In this document: in pieces, positions 25,913 to 35,002 of the stretch
Numbering within the stretch: position 1 is the first letter of the stretch
Layout: each line of letters opens with the position of its first letter
Origin: a bacterium
Lineage (GTDB): Bacteria > Actinomycetota > Acidimicrobiia > Spongiisociales > ZC4RG35
Direction: 5' to 3'
DNA length: 64,000 nucleotides
Assembly (NCBI GenBank): GCA_028823995.1
Contig: JAPPFD010000033.1
Location: 1 to 64,000 of the forward strand
The notes under the pieces: generated by a model
What the model was told of the DNA's origin: nothing
Databases searched by the model: none
The model's input: the letters and a program-made list of their open reading frames with translations, nothing else
Translations under genes and position numbers: made by a program

Positions 25913-26821
25913 ATGGGTAGGGTGCGGCGGCTTAGGGCCCGACCGCTGGGCCGCCGGGAGGCACTGGCAGGGTTCCTGTTCGTGTCCCCCTGGCTGATAG
26001 CTCTCGTGGTGTTCCACGTCTATCCGATAGTCGCCGCAACCTACCTGTCGCTGTCCGAGTACAACGTCTTCAATCCGCCCGAGTTCCAGGGCTTCGACAA
26101 CTACGTGAAGCTCTGGAACGACCCCACGGTGTGGAAGGCGGCCGGCAACAGCCTCTTCTACGCGCTGTTGTCGGTGCCGATCGGGTTGGCTGCGGCCCTG
26201 GTCCTGGCGCTGCTGCTCAACCGCCCGGTCCGGGGCATCGGCATCCACCGGACCCTCTTCTACATGCCGGCGGTGGTCCCCCCCGTGGCGGGCACTATCG
26301 TGTTCCTTCTGCTGCTGGAGCCCCGGGCAGGACCTCTCAACACCGCCATAGAGACGGTGGGCCTCGACGGACCCGCCTGGTTCCAGGACCCCGCATTCGC
26401 CAAGTGGGGGCTGATCATCCTGAGCCTGTGGGGGGTGGGCGCCGCCACCCTGATCTTCCTGGCCGGGCTGCAGGAGATCCCCGAGTCCCTCCTGGAGGCG
26501 GCCTCGATCGACGGCGCGGGAGCGTGGCGGCGGTTCACCAGCGTGACCCTTCCCCTGCTCACTCCGGTGATCCTGTTCAATCTGGTGATCGGGGTGATCT
26601 ACTCGTTCCAGGTCTTCGACGCGGCCATGATCGTGGGCGGTACCTCCGGCGTGCCCGGAGGGTCCACCCTGATGTACATGGTCCACATCTACCGGACCGC
26701 CTTCGGCTACTTCGACATGGGGTATGCCTCCGCTCAGGCCATGGTGCTGTTCCTGGTGATCGTGGCGGTGACCGGCGCCATCTTCGGCACCACCCGGCGC
26801 TGGGTGTACGAGGGGGTGTGA
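25913..26821 (+). CDS. Sugar ABC transporter permease (MalF/UgpA type)
   Basis: A 302-residue permease with about six membrane helices. GFLFVSPWLIALVVFHVYPIVAA is the first; the cytoplasmic EAA loop reads LEAASIDGAGAWRRFTSVTLPLL (about residues 190-212), the docking site for the ATPase. Typical of carbohydrate uptake systems class CUT1. Follows the truncated binding protein by 19 bp and is followed by the second permease. No ATPase gene is present; CUT1 systems often share one encoded elsewhere. Confidence 0.93.
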   Translation: MGRVRRLRARPLGRREALAGFLFVSPWLIALVVFHVYPIVAATYLSLSEYNVFNPPEFQGFDNYVKLWNDPTVWKAAGNSLFYALLSVPIGLAAALVLALLLNRPVRGIGIHRTLFYMPAVVPPVAGTIVFLLLLEPRAGPLNTAIETVGLDGPAWFQDPAFAKWGLIILSLWGVGAATLIFLAGLQEIPESLLEAASIDGAGAWRRFTSVTLPLLTPVILFNLVIGVIYSFQVFDAAMIVGGTSGVPGGSTLMYMVHIYRTAFGYFDMGYASAQAMVLFLVIVAVTGAIFGTTRRWVYEGV

Positions 26822-26843
26822 TGAGGGACGGTAGAGAGACCCG

Positions 26844-27755
26844 ATGAGGATTCTCCGTCCCGGGGCCTTCTCCCAGTCCGAGCGCGCCGCCGAAGCGGAG
26901 CCTCGCCAAGGCTTCTACGCCGGGCGGATGGGCATATTCCGCCAATCGGCGTGGCATGTCATCCTCGGCGGACTCTCGTTGGTGTTCGCTCTGCCGTTGT
27001 TGTGGATGCTTAGTTCGGCGCTCAAGAGGAACGAGGAGATCTTCACCATCCCCGTCGAGTGGTTCCCCGAGGACTTCTTGTGGCGGAACTTCATAGATGT
27101 CCTCAACTATCCCGGGTACCCGTTTTTCCGGTTCTTCGCCAACAGCATGTTCTATGCGGGGATGGTGACCATCGGGACGGTGCTCTCCTGCGCGCTGGTG
27201 GGGTACGGGTTCGCTCGCCTGCGCTTTCCCGGACGGGGGTTTCTCTTCAGCCTCACCCTGGCCACCATGATGGTCCCCTACATCGTGACCTTCATCCCCA
27301 CCTTCCTGCTGTTCAAGAACCTGGGGGTGCTGGGGACCTACATACCCCTGATAGCCCCGGCGTTCTTCGCCGAGGCGTTCTTCATCTTCATGATGCGCCA
27401 GTTCTTCCGGGGCCTGCCGAAGGAACTCGACGACGCGGCGCGGGTGGATGGCGCCGGGGAGTTCCGCATCTTCTGGCAGATCATGCTGCCCCTGGTCAAA
27501 CCGGCGCTGGTGGTGATGGCGGTCTTCACCTTCGTCTGGACCTGGCACGATTTCTTCCGGCCCCTCATCTACCTGAACGACCCCGACCAGTTCCCCCTGT
27601 CCCTGGGCCTCTACGCGTTCCGGGGTCGACGGCTCACCGAGTGGCACCTGATGATGGCCGCGGCTACCCTGATGACCGCGCCGTTGGTGATCCTGTTCGC
27701 AGTCGCCCAGAAGTATTTTGTCCGGGGGATGAGGATGTTCGGAATCAAGGGATGA
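26844..27755 (+). CDS. Sugar ABC transporter permease (MalG/UgpE type)
   Basis: A 303-residue inner-membrane permease with six helices. The EAA motif is LDDAARVDGAGEFRIFWQIMLPLVKPAL (about residues 195-220), and the C-terminal GMRMFGIKG matches the usual ending of this subunit. Partner of the preceding permease. The first 35 residues are hydrophilic, so a later in-frame ATG (MGIFRQSAWHV, codon 29) might be the true start. Confidence 0.93.
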   Translation: MRILRPGAFSQSERAAEAEPRQGFYAGRMGIFRQSAWHVILGGLSLVFALPLLWMLSSALKRNEEIFTIPVEWFPEDFLWRNFIDVLNYPGYPFFRFFANSMFYAGMVTIGTVLSCALVGYGFARLRFPGRGFLFSLTLATMMVPYIVTFIPTFLLFKNLGVLGTYIPLIAPAFFAEAFFIFMMRQFFRGLPKELDDAARVDGAGEFRIFWQIMLPLVKPALVVMAVFTFVWTWHDFFRPLIYLNDPDQFPLSLGLYAFRGRRLTEWHLMMAAATLMTAPLVILFAVAQKYFVRGMRMFGIKG

Positions 27756-27798
27756 CGGACCGGTCCCGGACGGAAGACAAGCCGAAGAGGAGAATTCG

Positions 27799-28941
27799 AT
27801 GACCGACGAACTTCGAGTGGGGGTGATCGGGCTGGGGAGCGTGTTCGAGCCCTACGCGGAGTCGATGCGCCGCCTCCGCGCAGAGGGGCGGATCCGGGTG
27901 GTGCGCACCTGCGACGTCAATCCCGACCGCTCCGACGCGGGAGAGCAACTTCTCTCCGAGGCGGCGCCGTTCTCCACCGACTACTCCGACGTGATCTCCG
28001 ACCCCCGGGTGGAGGCGGTGGTGATCCTCACCTCCATGCCGGCCCACGGCCGGATCACCCTCGAAGCGCTGCGGGCCGGAAAACACGTCTTGGTCGAAAA
28101 GCCCATGTCGGTGACCCTGGCCGGTGCCGAGGCGATCATGGAGGAAGCCGAGCGCCGCGACTCGGTGCTGATGTGCGCGCCGGGGGTGGTGCTGAGCCCG
28201 ACCTTCCAGGCGATCTGGAAGCGGGTGATCCACCAGGGGGAGATTGGGAGGGTCCACCTGGCCCGGGGACGGTACGGGTGGTCGGGACCCGACTGGGGAC
28301 AGTGGTTCTACCGGCCCGGCGGAGGGCCGGTGTTCGACCTGGCCGTCTACAACATCACCGCTCTCACCGGATGGCTGGGCCCGGTACGGCGGGTCACCGC
28401 CATGGCGGGCATCGCCAACCCCCGGCGGGTGGTGGACGGCGAGGAGATCGACGTGGAGGTGTACGACAACTACCAGATCCTCCTGGACTTCGGCGACGCC
28501 GCCTTCGGGGTGGTCACCACCGGCTTCACCATGGAGCGCTACCGGTCGCCGTGCCTGGAGTTGTACGGCAGCGACGGGACCATCCAGATGATGGGAGACG
28601 ACTGGGCGCCGGAGGGATACGAGATGTGGACCAACCACCTAGGCGCCTGGGCGGTCTACGAGGAGATCGACCCCCGATGGGACTGGACCGGGGCTCTCGA
28701 GCACCTGGTGGACGTGGTGGACGGCGCCACGCAGTTGATCCAGCCCCGCCACGCCTTCCATGTCCTGGAGATCATGCTGGCCGCCGACCGGGCGGCCGCC
28801 ACCGGCGCCACCCAGGACCTCGCCAGCACCTTCGACCCGCTTTCCTTCGATCCCGACTCGATCTACCTCTCCGGCACCGCTCCGGTCCACGACCGCCGGA
28901 TCATCCGCACCGAGGAGCACCTCCGGGAGGCCGAGGAATGA
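27799..28941 (+). CDS. Gfo/Idh/MocA family oxidoreductase
   Basis: A 380-residue NAD(P)-dependent sugar or inositol-type dehydrogenase. The N-terminal Rossmann fold has GVIGLGSVFEPYA, and the catalytic-loop signature reads GKHVLVEKPMSVT (Lys of EKP). GGGPVFDLAVYNITALTGWLG gives the C-terminal domain. AGAGG-like spacing before the ATG (GAGGAGAATTCG) is good. Substrate unknown; position after sugar permeases suggests oxidation or epimerisation of an imported sugar. The stop overlaps the next start (ATGA). Confidence 0.9.
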   Translation: MTDELRVGVIGLGSVFEPYAESMRRLRAEGRIRVVRTCDVNPDRSDAGEQLLSEAAPFSTDYSDVISDPRVEAVVILTSMPAHGRITLEALRAGKHVLVEKPMSVTLAGAEAIMEEAERRDSVLMCAPGVVLSPTFQAIWKRVIHQGEIGRVHLARGRYGWSGPDWGQWFYRPGGGPVFDLAVYNITALTGWLGPVRRVTAMAGIANPRRVVDGEEIDVEVYDNYQILLDFGDAAFGVVTTGFTMERYRSPCLELYGSDGTIQMMGDDWAPEGYEMWTNHLGAWAVYEEIDPRWDWTGALEHLVDVVDGATQLIQPRHAFHVLEIMLAADRAAATGATQDLASTFDPLSFDPDSIYLSGTAPVHDRRIIRTEEHLREAEE

Positions 28942-29801
28942 GTCGCCGGCCTTCCCCGCGGCCCGAGTACGACCGGGCCACCGCCATCGGACACGACGAG
29001 GCGGTCCTGCACCTGTGGGGCGACGCCGAGTCCGGCTACGTCGGCGACCGGATCTATGTCTCGTCGTCGCTCATCCACCTCATCGAGTTCTCCCTCCGGC
29101 CGAGGGAGCGCTTCACCCACTCCGAGGACAACCGCACCATCTTCGCCGCCGACGAGGTGCTCCATGTGACCGAGGGGGAGATGCTCCTGGTCAACCCCGA
29201 GACCGGAGAGGCGATCCTCGCCGGGGAGGGCGAGTCGGTGTTCTTCCGCCGCGACACCTGGCACCACGCCGTCAACCGCAGCAACGACCGACCGCTCCGG
29301 GTGATGGAACTCTTCGCCCCGCCTCCCTCCACGGGAGCGTCGTCGGCCTACGCCCGCACCCAGCCTTACCTGTCCGACTGGCGCTACGGCGACGACCGCT
29401 GGCTGGGACGCTGGCCGATGGACCGCGCCGAGCGGGAGAAAACCCGTTCCTTCCACCTGGTGCGAGAACCCGATCTCCTGTGGCGAGCCGACCATCCGGA
29501 GGACGACCTGCTGGTGGGCCTGGTCTGCAGCACCGAACACCTCACCGCCGGGCGTGCCCGCCTCCTCCCCGGACAGAGCAGTCTGGTCAGACGCCACGGA
29601 GGGGACCTGACTTTCGTGGTCCTCTCCGGGGAGATCGCCGTCTTCCTGCCCGAGGCTCCAGAGCCCCCCAGTTGGTTCGAACTCGGCGTCGGCGACGGCT
29701 TCTATGTGCCCCGGGGCGACCGTTACCAACTCTTCGGCCACTCCTCGGCTTCGGAGGTCCTCTTCGGCGTGGCGCCGACCTACCTTCCCGGGGAGGGCTG
29801 A
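28938..29801 (+). CDS. Bicupin protein of the sugar operon
   Basis: 287 residues with two cupin barrels. The first (about 45-125) has the FTHSEDNRTIFAADEVLHVTEGEM to WHHAVNR pattern with likely metal-ligand His residues. The second (about 190-285) has RRHGGDLTFVVLSGEIAVFL to FYVPRGDRY with fewer histidines. Most likely a sugar or uronate isomerase or a sensory binding protein; no specific enzyme family identified. Translationally coupled to the dehydrogenase. The stop codon TGA (29799-29801) is in frame with the following ROK gene. Confidence 0.75.
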   Translation: MSRRPSPRPEYDRATAIGHDEAVLHLWGDAESGYVGDRIYVSSSLIHLIEFSLRPRERFTHSEDNRTIFAADEVLHVTEGEMLLVNPETGEAILAGEGESVFFRRDTWHHAVNRSNDRPLRVMELFAPPPSTGASSAYARTQPYLSDWRYGDDRWLGRWPMDRAEREKTRSFHLVREPDLLWRADHPEDDLLVGLVCSTEHLTAGRARLLPGQSSLVRRHGGDLTFVVLSGEIAVFLPEAPEPPSWFELGVGDGFYVPRGDRYQLFGHSSASEVLFGVAPTYLPGEG

Positions 29802-29804
29802 ACC

Positions 29805-30707
29805 ATCACCAGGGTAGACGCAGCGCTGGCGGTTGACGTGGGGGGGACGAAGATCGCCGCGGCGCTGGTGGACCGTCAAGGCGGCGTTCATTCTCTCCAA
29901 ACGGTCCCCACCGGGACGCCCGGCGCCGATTCTCTCCGGCGAGGCGCGGAAGTCGCCGCCTCGGTGGCGGCCACCGCCGATAGCCGCGGTTTCAGGATCC
30001 TGGGCACCGGCATCGGCATTCCGGAACTGGTGGAGGATGGGCGCATCACCTCCGACGCGGTGGTGGCGTGGACCGACGCCGGGGTGGAGGAAGCCTTCTC
30101 CGCCTACCCGCCGATCCGGGTGGAGACCGACATATATGCCTCGGCGCTGGCCGAGGCTCGGTTGGGAGGCGGCGCCGAAGAGCCGGTGTCGGTCTATGTC
30201 AACCTCGGGACGGGCATCAGCCACTATCTCCTCATCGAAGGCCGTCCCTTCCAGGGCCAGCACGGGCGGGCTCTCATGTCCGGCTCAACGCGGATGACCG
30301 TCCTTGACACCGAACGCAACGTGTTGGTGGGGGGTTGTGTGGAGGATGTCGCCTCGGGACGGGCGATCTCAGAGCGGTATGAGCGCTTCAGCGGGGTATC
30401 GGTCTCGGCCGGGGAGGTGTTCGAACGCGCCGTGGAGAGAGGCGGGGCCGCCCGGTTGGTGGCGGACCAGAGCATCGAGTTGTGGGGGCACATGGTGGCC
30501 AACCTGATCGACATCCTGGACCCCGGCCTGGTGATCGTGGGAGGGGGACTGGCCAACGTCCCGGGCCTCATTGAGCGAGTCGGAGACGTGGCTCGCCGGG
30601 CTGTCTGGTCCGATCGGGCGCGGGAGACTCCGGTGGTGGCGGCGACCTGCGGTCCGCTGGCCGGGGTCATCGGAGCGGGCCTCACGTTACTCGATCGCGT
30701 ATCCTGA
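29805..30707 (+). CDS. ROK family sugar kinase-like protein, probable AUC start
   Basis: The ROK fold begins with ALAVDVGGTKIAAALVD, whose Asp belongs to the phosphate-1 motif. The only standard start in frame is the GTG at 29838, which lies after that Asp and would remove strand 1. An ATC at 29805 has GGGAGG at ideal spacing, so AUC initiation (ITRVDAALAVD) is proposed; the cupin stop is the preceding in-frame codon but one. Later blocks: GTGIPELVEDG-like ATP region, YVNLGTGISHYLLIEG, and GHMVANLIDILDPGLVIVGGGLANVPG. The usual GEIGH and CxCGxxGC zinc motif of ROK kinases are missing, so catalysis is uncertain. Alternatives: sequencing error at the start, or readthrough of the cupin stop. Confidence 0.7.
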   Translation: MTRVDAALAVDVGGTKIAAALVDRQGGVHSLQTVPTGTPGADSLRRGAEVAASVAATADSRGFRILGTGIGIPELVEDGRITSDAVVAWTDAGVEEAFSAYPPIRVETDIYASALAEARLGGGAEEPVSVYVNLGTGISHYLLIEGRPFQGQHGRALMSGSTRMTVLDTERNVLVGGCVEDVASGRAISERYERFSGVSVSAGEVFERAVERGGAARLVADQSIELWGHMVANLIDILDPGLVIVGGGLANVPGLIERVGDVARRAVWSDRARETPVVAATCGPLAGVIGAGLTLLDRVS

Positions 30708-30743
30708 GGGACCGGTCTTCCCATCCTGGAAAAGCCCCGGAAC

Positions 30744-30752
30744 TGGTAAAAT
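30744..30752 (+). promoter_or_regulatory. Extended -10 promoter element
   Basis: TGGTAAAAT (TGn plus TAAAAT) ends 19 bp before the ATG at 30772. It makes the in-frame ATG at 30751 unusable as a start because it lies inside the promoter. Confidence 0.5.
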
Positions 30753-30771
30753 GGCAAGTGGGGGTAGTGGT

Positions 30772-31413
30772 ATGACAGGCATTCCCGAAAAATTCTGGAA
30801 GTCGTTTTGGAACCATCCAGATCCGGCTACGCTTCGCCTGCCCGAAGACGCCGACTACGTCGCCGGGCGGATGTTCAACGGCCCCTGGCCGGACGCCGCC
30901 ATCTGGGCCTCCGTGCACCTCCCCGATAGCGCGCTCGAGTATTGCCTGACCCTGCGTTCCACGAAGCCCCGAACCAGGGACTTGATCGTCAACGCTTTGA
31001 ATGCCCGTCGCCGACAACGTTCTCATTCCCGAGATACCGAGGGTGTGGGATGCCGTGGGTTCCGCGGCCCGATGCCGGCGGGATCGGTTCCCGACATTGC
31101 CGCCACCAAGCTGAAGGTGGTGGGGGACCGGGGGGAACTGCGCGATTACTACGACCTCATGTGCATCGAGGAGCAGGGCGAGGCGGATGTCCATCAGATG
31201 CTGGAGTGGTATTGCCGCCGGTATCGACTCCGAAGAACCGATCAGAGCGTCTTCCACATCGTCCGCGCCCTGGGAACACTCCACGACGTGGCGGATGACC
31301 CGTGGCTCACCGACAGCCTTGGCGATTCCGATTTGTTGGCGAAGGTCTCGGACTATTGGCGCGCTCGACAGCCCCAAATATGCAGAAGCTTCTACCGAGA
31401 CGAGACCAATTAG
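30772..31413 (+). pseudogene. AbiE-type antitoxin/toxin remnant fused by internal deletion
   Basis: Codons 1-80 (FWNHPDPATLRLPEDADYVAGRMF, LRSTKPRTRDLIVNAL) resemble the small DUF6922-type proteins encoded next to AbiEii toxins. Codons about 105-213 (IAATKLKVVGDRGELRDYYDLMCIEEQG, HIVRALGTLHDVADDPWL) match the C-terminal end of AbiEii/AbiGii nucleotidyltransferase toxins. A toxin-like start, MPVADNVLIPEIPRVWDAVGS, is present in another frame from 31001. The nucleotidyltransferase core (GGT and DxD motifs) is gone. So the toxin has lost its middle, and the deletion joined the antitoxin frame to the toxin tail. A chimeric product is possible but toxin activity is not expected. Confidence 0.6.
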
Positions 31414-31527
31414 CGGGGGGCAGGGGCGTCGCATCTGGTAGGTTCACCAGATTGTGAATGCTGGAAGTGCCTGCGGCCCGCGATTCGGTCGGCCACTCAT
31501 CCTGAAACCCTCCCAGGGGCAAACCAG

Positions 31528-32457
31528 GTGACCCAGCGCCAGGGGCCTTCGCCCCTCTACTACGAGGCAAGCCCCAGCAACCGGCCGACTCTCCGGGTGG
31601 AGCCGGGCGAGACATTCGAGGTGGTCACGCAGATGAATGTGGGCCCCGACCCCTCGGTGGTGCCCCCCGGCCTCCGGGACGACTGGGCCCGATACCACTC
31701 CTATGAAATCGAGCGCCCCAACCCGTCGTCGGGCGCCATCTGGGTGGAGGGCGCCGAACCGGGACACGCGGTGGAGGTGGTCATCGAGGACATGGAACTG
31801 GCCCCGGTCGGGTACTCGGCCTTCCGGGGAGACAACTACCTGTTCCCCAAGACCCCCGTCACCGACCGCGAGACGATCGCGGCGCGGGTGGTCCGGATCA
31901 CCGACGGCTTTGTGATCTGGGACGAGGGGTTGGCGCTCCCCGTCCAGCCCATGGTGGGCATGGTGGCCGTGGCTCCCGCTCACGAGTCCCAGTCGACCGT
32001 CCGGGTGGGGGAGTGGGGAGGGAACATGGACATCCAGGAGGTCGGCCCGGGCGCCGGTGTGCGCTTGGCGGTCAATGTCCCGGGTGCCCTGGTGCACGTC
32101 GGCGACGTTCATGCGCTCCAGGGCGACGGCGAGATAGCGGGCTCGGCCGTCGAGACATCGGCTCTCCTTCGCCTCCGGATCGAACTGACGGACCGCCCGG
32201 CCGAGATGACCTGGCCGCGGATCGTCACGCCGGAGCGAATAATGACGGTGGGCTCCGGCCGTCCCGCCGAGCGGGCCTTCCGGATCGCCGCCGCCGAGTT
32301 GGTCCGATGGCTCCATGCCGACTACGGCCTCCCGCCCGAGGAGGGCGTCCTGCTGCTCGGCCAGGTGGTCGAGGCGCGGGCCACCCAGGTGGTCAACCCC
32401 ACCATCACCTACGTGGCCGCGGTCCGCCACGAGATCCTGAAGGGACTCGGGAAGTGA
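31528..32457 (+). CDS. Acetamidase/formamidase family protein, copy 1
   Basis: 309 residues of the FmdA/AmdA amidohydrolase family, which releases ammonia from formamide, acetamide or related short amides in the cytoplasm. GEWGGNMDIQEV, GALVHVGDVHALQGDGEI and VNPTITYVAAVRHEI are conserved; the first two hold the metal-binding Asp, His and Glu residues. GTG start with a stretch of weak SD. Its stop overlaps the start of copy 2 (GTGA). The pair is probably a tandem duplication kept for different substrates or as a heteromer. Confidence 0.9.
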   Translation: MTQRQGPSPLYYEASPSNRPTLRVEPGETFEVVTQMNVGPDPSVVPPGLRDDWARYHSYEIERPNPSSGAIWVEGAEPGHAVEVVIEDMELAPVGYSAFRGDNYLFPKTPVTDRETIAARVVRITDGFVIWDEGLALPVQPMVGMVAVAPAHESQSTVRVGEWGGNMDIQEVGPGAGVRLAVNVPGALVHVGDVHALQGDGEIAGSAVETSALLRLRIELTDRPAEMTWPRIVTPERIMTVGSGRPAERAFRIAAAELVRWLHADYGLPPEEGVLLLGQVVEARATQVVNPTITYVAAVRHEILKGLGK

Positions 32458-33377
32458 TCCAGCGCCAGGGCCCCTCACCCCTCTACTACGAGACCAGCCC
32501 CCACAACCCGCCGACGCTGTGGGTGGACCCGGGCGAGCCATTCGAGGTGGCCTCCCACATGAGCCGGGGTCCCGACCTGCAGGTGGTGCCCTCCGACCTC
32601 CGAGAGGAGTGGCTGAGACACGAGCCCTACGCGGTCGAGCGGGGCAACCCGTCCTCGGGTGCGGTCTGGGTCCGGGGCGCCGAGCCCGGCATGGCGGTGG
32701 AGGTCTCCATCGAGGCCCTGGAACTGGCCCCGGTCGGATACACGATGTTCGCAGGCGACAACTTGCTCTTTCCCAGGACGCCGGTCACCACCTCCAACCT
32801 GCCCACCGCCCGGGTGGTCCCGATCCGCGACGGCCATGTGATCTGGGACGAGAGGCTGGCGATCCCCGTCCAGCCCATGGTCGGGATGGTGGGCGTCGCC
32901 CCCGCTCACGAAGCGCAGTCGAACCTCCGGGTGGGGGAGTGGGGAGGCAACATGGACGTCCAGGAGGTCGCCCCGGGAGCCAAGGTGCGACTGGTCGTCA
33001 ATGTCCCCGGCGCTCTCCTGCACATCGGCGACGTCCACGCACTCCAGGGCGACGGCGAGATAGGAGGCTCCGCCATCGAGACCTCGGGCGTGATCCGCCT
33101 CCGCGCAGAACTCATGGACCGTCCCGAGGAGATGACCTGGCCCCGGATTGTCACACCGGCGCGAATAATGACGGTGGCCTCCGGCCGCCCCGCGGAGAGA
33201 GCCCTCCGGATCGCCGCCGGGGAGTTGATCCGATGGCTGCACGCCGATTACGGGATCGAACCGGAGGAGGCCCTGCTGCTCCTCAGCCAGGTCCTGGAAG
33301 CCCGCGCCACCCAGGTGGTCAACCCGACAATCACCTATGTGGCCGGCATCAGGCGCGAGATCCTCAGGAAACTCTGA
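32454..33377 (+). CDS. Acetamidase/formamidase family protein, copy 2
   Basis: 307 residues, GTG start overlapping copy 1's stop. Nearly collinear with copy 1: MIQRQGPSPLYYETSPHNPPTL matches its opening and GEWGGNMDVQEV and DVHALQGDGEIGGS its metal site. Differences cluster at residues 30-60 (SHMSRGPDLQVVPS in place of TQMNVGPDPSVVPP) and near the C-terminus. Identity looks high along the whole length, so the duplication is recent or homogenised. No transporter or regulator next to it. Confidence 0.9.
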   Translation: MIQRQGPSPLYYETSPHNPPTLWVDPGEPFEVASHMSRGPDLQVVPSDLREEWLRHEPYAVERGNPSSGAVWVRGAEPGMAVEVSIEALELAPVGYTMFAGDNLLFPRTPVTTSNLPTARVVPIRDGHVIWDERLAIPVQPMVGMVGVAPAHEAQSNLRVGEWGGNMDVQEVAPGAKVRLVVNVPGALLHIGDVHALQGDGEIGGSAIETSGVIRLRAELMDRPEEMTWPRIVTPARIMTVASGRPAERALRIAAGELIRWLHADYGIEPEEALLLLSQVLEARATQVVNPTITYVAGIRREILRKL

Positions 33378-33765
33378 GGGCGACCCGCCTCCCTCCGGCG
33401 GGCCCGGCCGCGGCCGGCCATTTGTCGCGAATGTCCGCCCTGAGGGCCCACCCCCGCCACCACCTCCTGCCAGGTTGAACAGGGTCGGCTCAGCCTGGAA
33501 CCAGGGTTTGTTCTATGAAGATCTGATCCCTCGACGCAGTCCGAACGACGTCGGGACGGACCGCGTGGGTGCTTGGCTCCTACCAATATGAATTGCCCTT
33601 GTGACAGAGTCAACCGGCGGGCGCTCGTTGTTTTGACAACCTCCGGGACCGGCGGATGAACCGCCGGCGCCACGATGGTGAGATGTCGGCTCTTGCGTGT
33701 GGGGACCGGCCGGTCCCTGCCGGGAGCGGCCGCGCCGGCCGCCGGGGTTCCTATTCTCTGGTGGC
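33378..33765. other. Intergenic, GC-rich hairpin and a -35-like box
   Basis: A palindromic GC run (GGCCGCGGCC around 33410) just past the amidase stop may end that transcript. TTGACA near 33635 is a consensus -35 but has no good -10 at 17 bp. No gene seen. Confidence 0.45.
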
Positions 33766-34803
33766 ATGAGGCTAAAGGCCCGTTCGCGGGTGCCCGAGGG
33801 AGAAGGAGGAGATCCTTGGCGACGGTTCCGGGTCGGGATAGGTGTACTCACCCTGGTGATCATCGGGGGGACCGGCGGGTACGCCGTCCTGGGCCTCGGT
33901 CCCCTCGACGCTCTCTACCAGACCGTGATCACCATCTCGACGGTCGGTTACCGGGAGGTGGGAGAGGTGGGAGACCTCTACCAGGTATTCACCCTCCTTC
34001 TAATAATATTCGGGGCGGGCACCTCGCTGTATACGCTCAGTGTGCTGATCGAAACCATGTTCGAGGTGGGCGTCGGCGACGGCCAATATAGGAGGAGACG
34101 CATGCAACGAAAGATCAACCGGCTCAAGGACCATGTCGTCCTGTGCGGATACGGACAGGTGGGCCGGGCCATCGAAGAGGAACTCGTCAGGGGCGGCCAG
34201 GTAGTGGTGGCCATTGATACAAGGGGTCCCGGACAATGGCCTGCCTCCGACGGGCGCCTGAGGCTGACGGGCGACGCCACCGACGACCACATCATCAGCC
34301 AGGCGGGTCTGGACCGCGCCAAGGCCCTGATCGTGGCGCTCGACTCCGACATCGACAACCTGTTCATCACCTTGACCGCCCGTTCCATCAACCCGGATCT
34401 GTTCATAGTGGCCCGCGCCAACGAACCGGCCGTCATCCCCAAGCTGGAACAGGTGGGCGCCGACCGGGTGGTCAGCCCCCTCCAGATCGGCGGCGCCCGC
34501 ATGGCCGCATTGGTCTCACACCCCGAGGTGGTGGATTTCCTCGACGTGGTCATGCATGATGGCTCTTTCGAAATCCGGCTGGCCGAGGCGGTTGTCACCG
34601 CCCGCTCGGCCTTTGCCAGCCTCTCCCTCCAAGAGTGCGCCATCCGCACCACCACCGGCGCAACCTTGCTCGCGGTGCTACGCCAGGAATCCTTCATCAC
34701 CAACCCCTCCCAGGACTTCGTCCTTTTACCCGACGACAGGCTCATCTCCCTGGGCACCGCGGAACAACTCGAAGCCCTGGCGGAGATGGTACGCCAACAC
34801 TGA
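33766..34803 (+). CDS. Two-TM potassium channel with RCK (TrkA-N/TrkA-C) domain
   Basis: 345 residues. TM1 (about 26-45), a pore loop with the K+ selectivity filter TVGY (TVITISTVGYREVGEVGD) and TM2 (about 85-108) are followed by a basic linker (RRRRMQRKINRLKDH). The RCK Rossmann domain starts VVLCGYGQVGRAIEEEL; it has Ile-Asp-Thr at the end of strand 2 and GDATDDHIISQAGLDRAKALIVALDSD. A TrkA-C domain closes the protein. This is a MthK/Kch-like channel gated by ligand binding to RCK. The ATG at 33766 is used; the open frame upstream is not conserved. Confidence 0.93.
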   Translation: MRLKARSRVPEGEGGDPWRRFRVGIGVLTLVIIGGTGGYAVLGLGPLDALYQTVITISTVGYREVGEVGDLYQVFTLLLIIFGAGTSLYTLSVLIETMFEVGVGDGQYRRRRMQRKINRLKDHVVLCGYGQVGRAIEEELVRGGQVVVAIDTRGPGQWPASDGRLRLTGDATDDHIISQAGLDRAKALIVALDSDIDNLFITLTARSINPDLFIVARANEPAVIPKLEQVGADRVVSPLQIGGARMAALVSHPEVVDFLDVVMHDGSFEIRLAEAVVTARSAFASLSLQECAIRTTTGATLLAVLRQESFITNPSQDFVLLPDDRLISLGTAEQLEALAEMVRQH

Positions 34804-34825
34804 CCCCCAGCCGGCCCGGGGACGG

Positions 34826-34978
34826 ATGAGTTCACGAGCCCTCAGGGCGGTGGTGATCTCCGTGGCGGTCGGCGCCATACTCTCGATCGCCCTCTCCGTC
34901 TGGCTGGGCATACCCATCCTGCTGCTGGTGATAGTTGCTCCGCTCGCCCTGGGAGCAGGCCTGGCAGCCCGGAGGTAG
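34826..34978 (+). CDS. Small membrane protein, 50 aa
   Basis: Starts 22 bp after the channel stop. MSSRALRAVV then a continuous hydrophobic stretch to residue 46 (two short helices broken by a Gly-Ile-Pro turn), ending AARR. No family recognised. Same strand as the channel and probably co-transcribed. Confidence 0.5.
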   Translation: MSSRALRAVVISVAVGAILSIALSVWLGIPILLLVIVAPLALGAGLAARR

Positions 34979-35002
34979 CCCGGGGCGGAGCGTCGAACCG
35001 AA

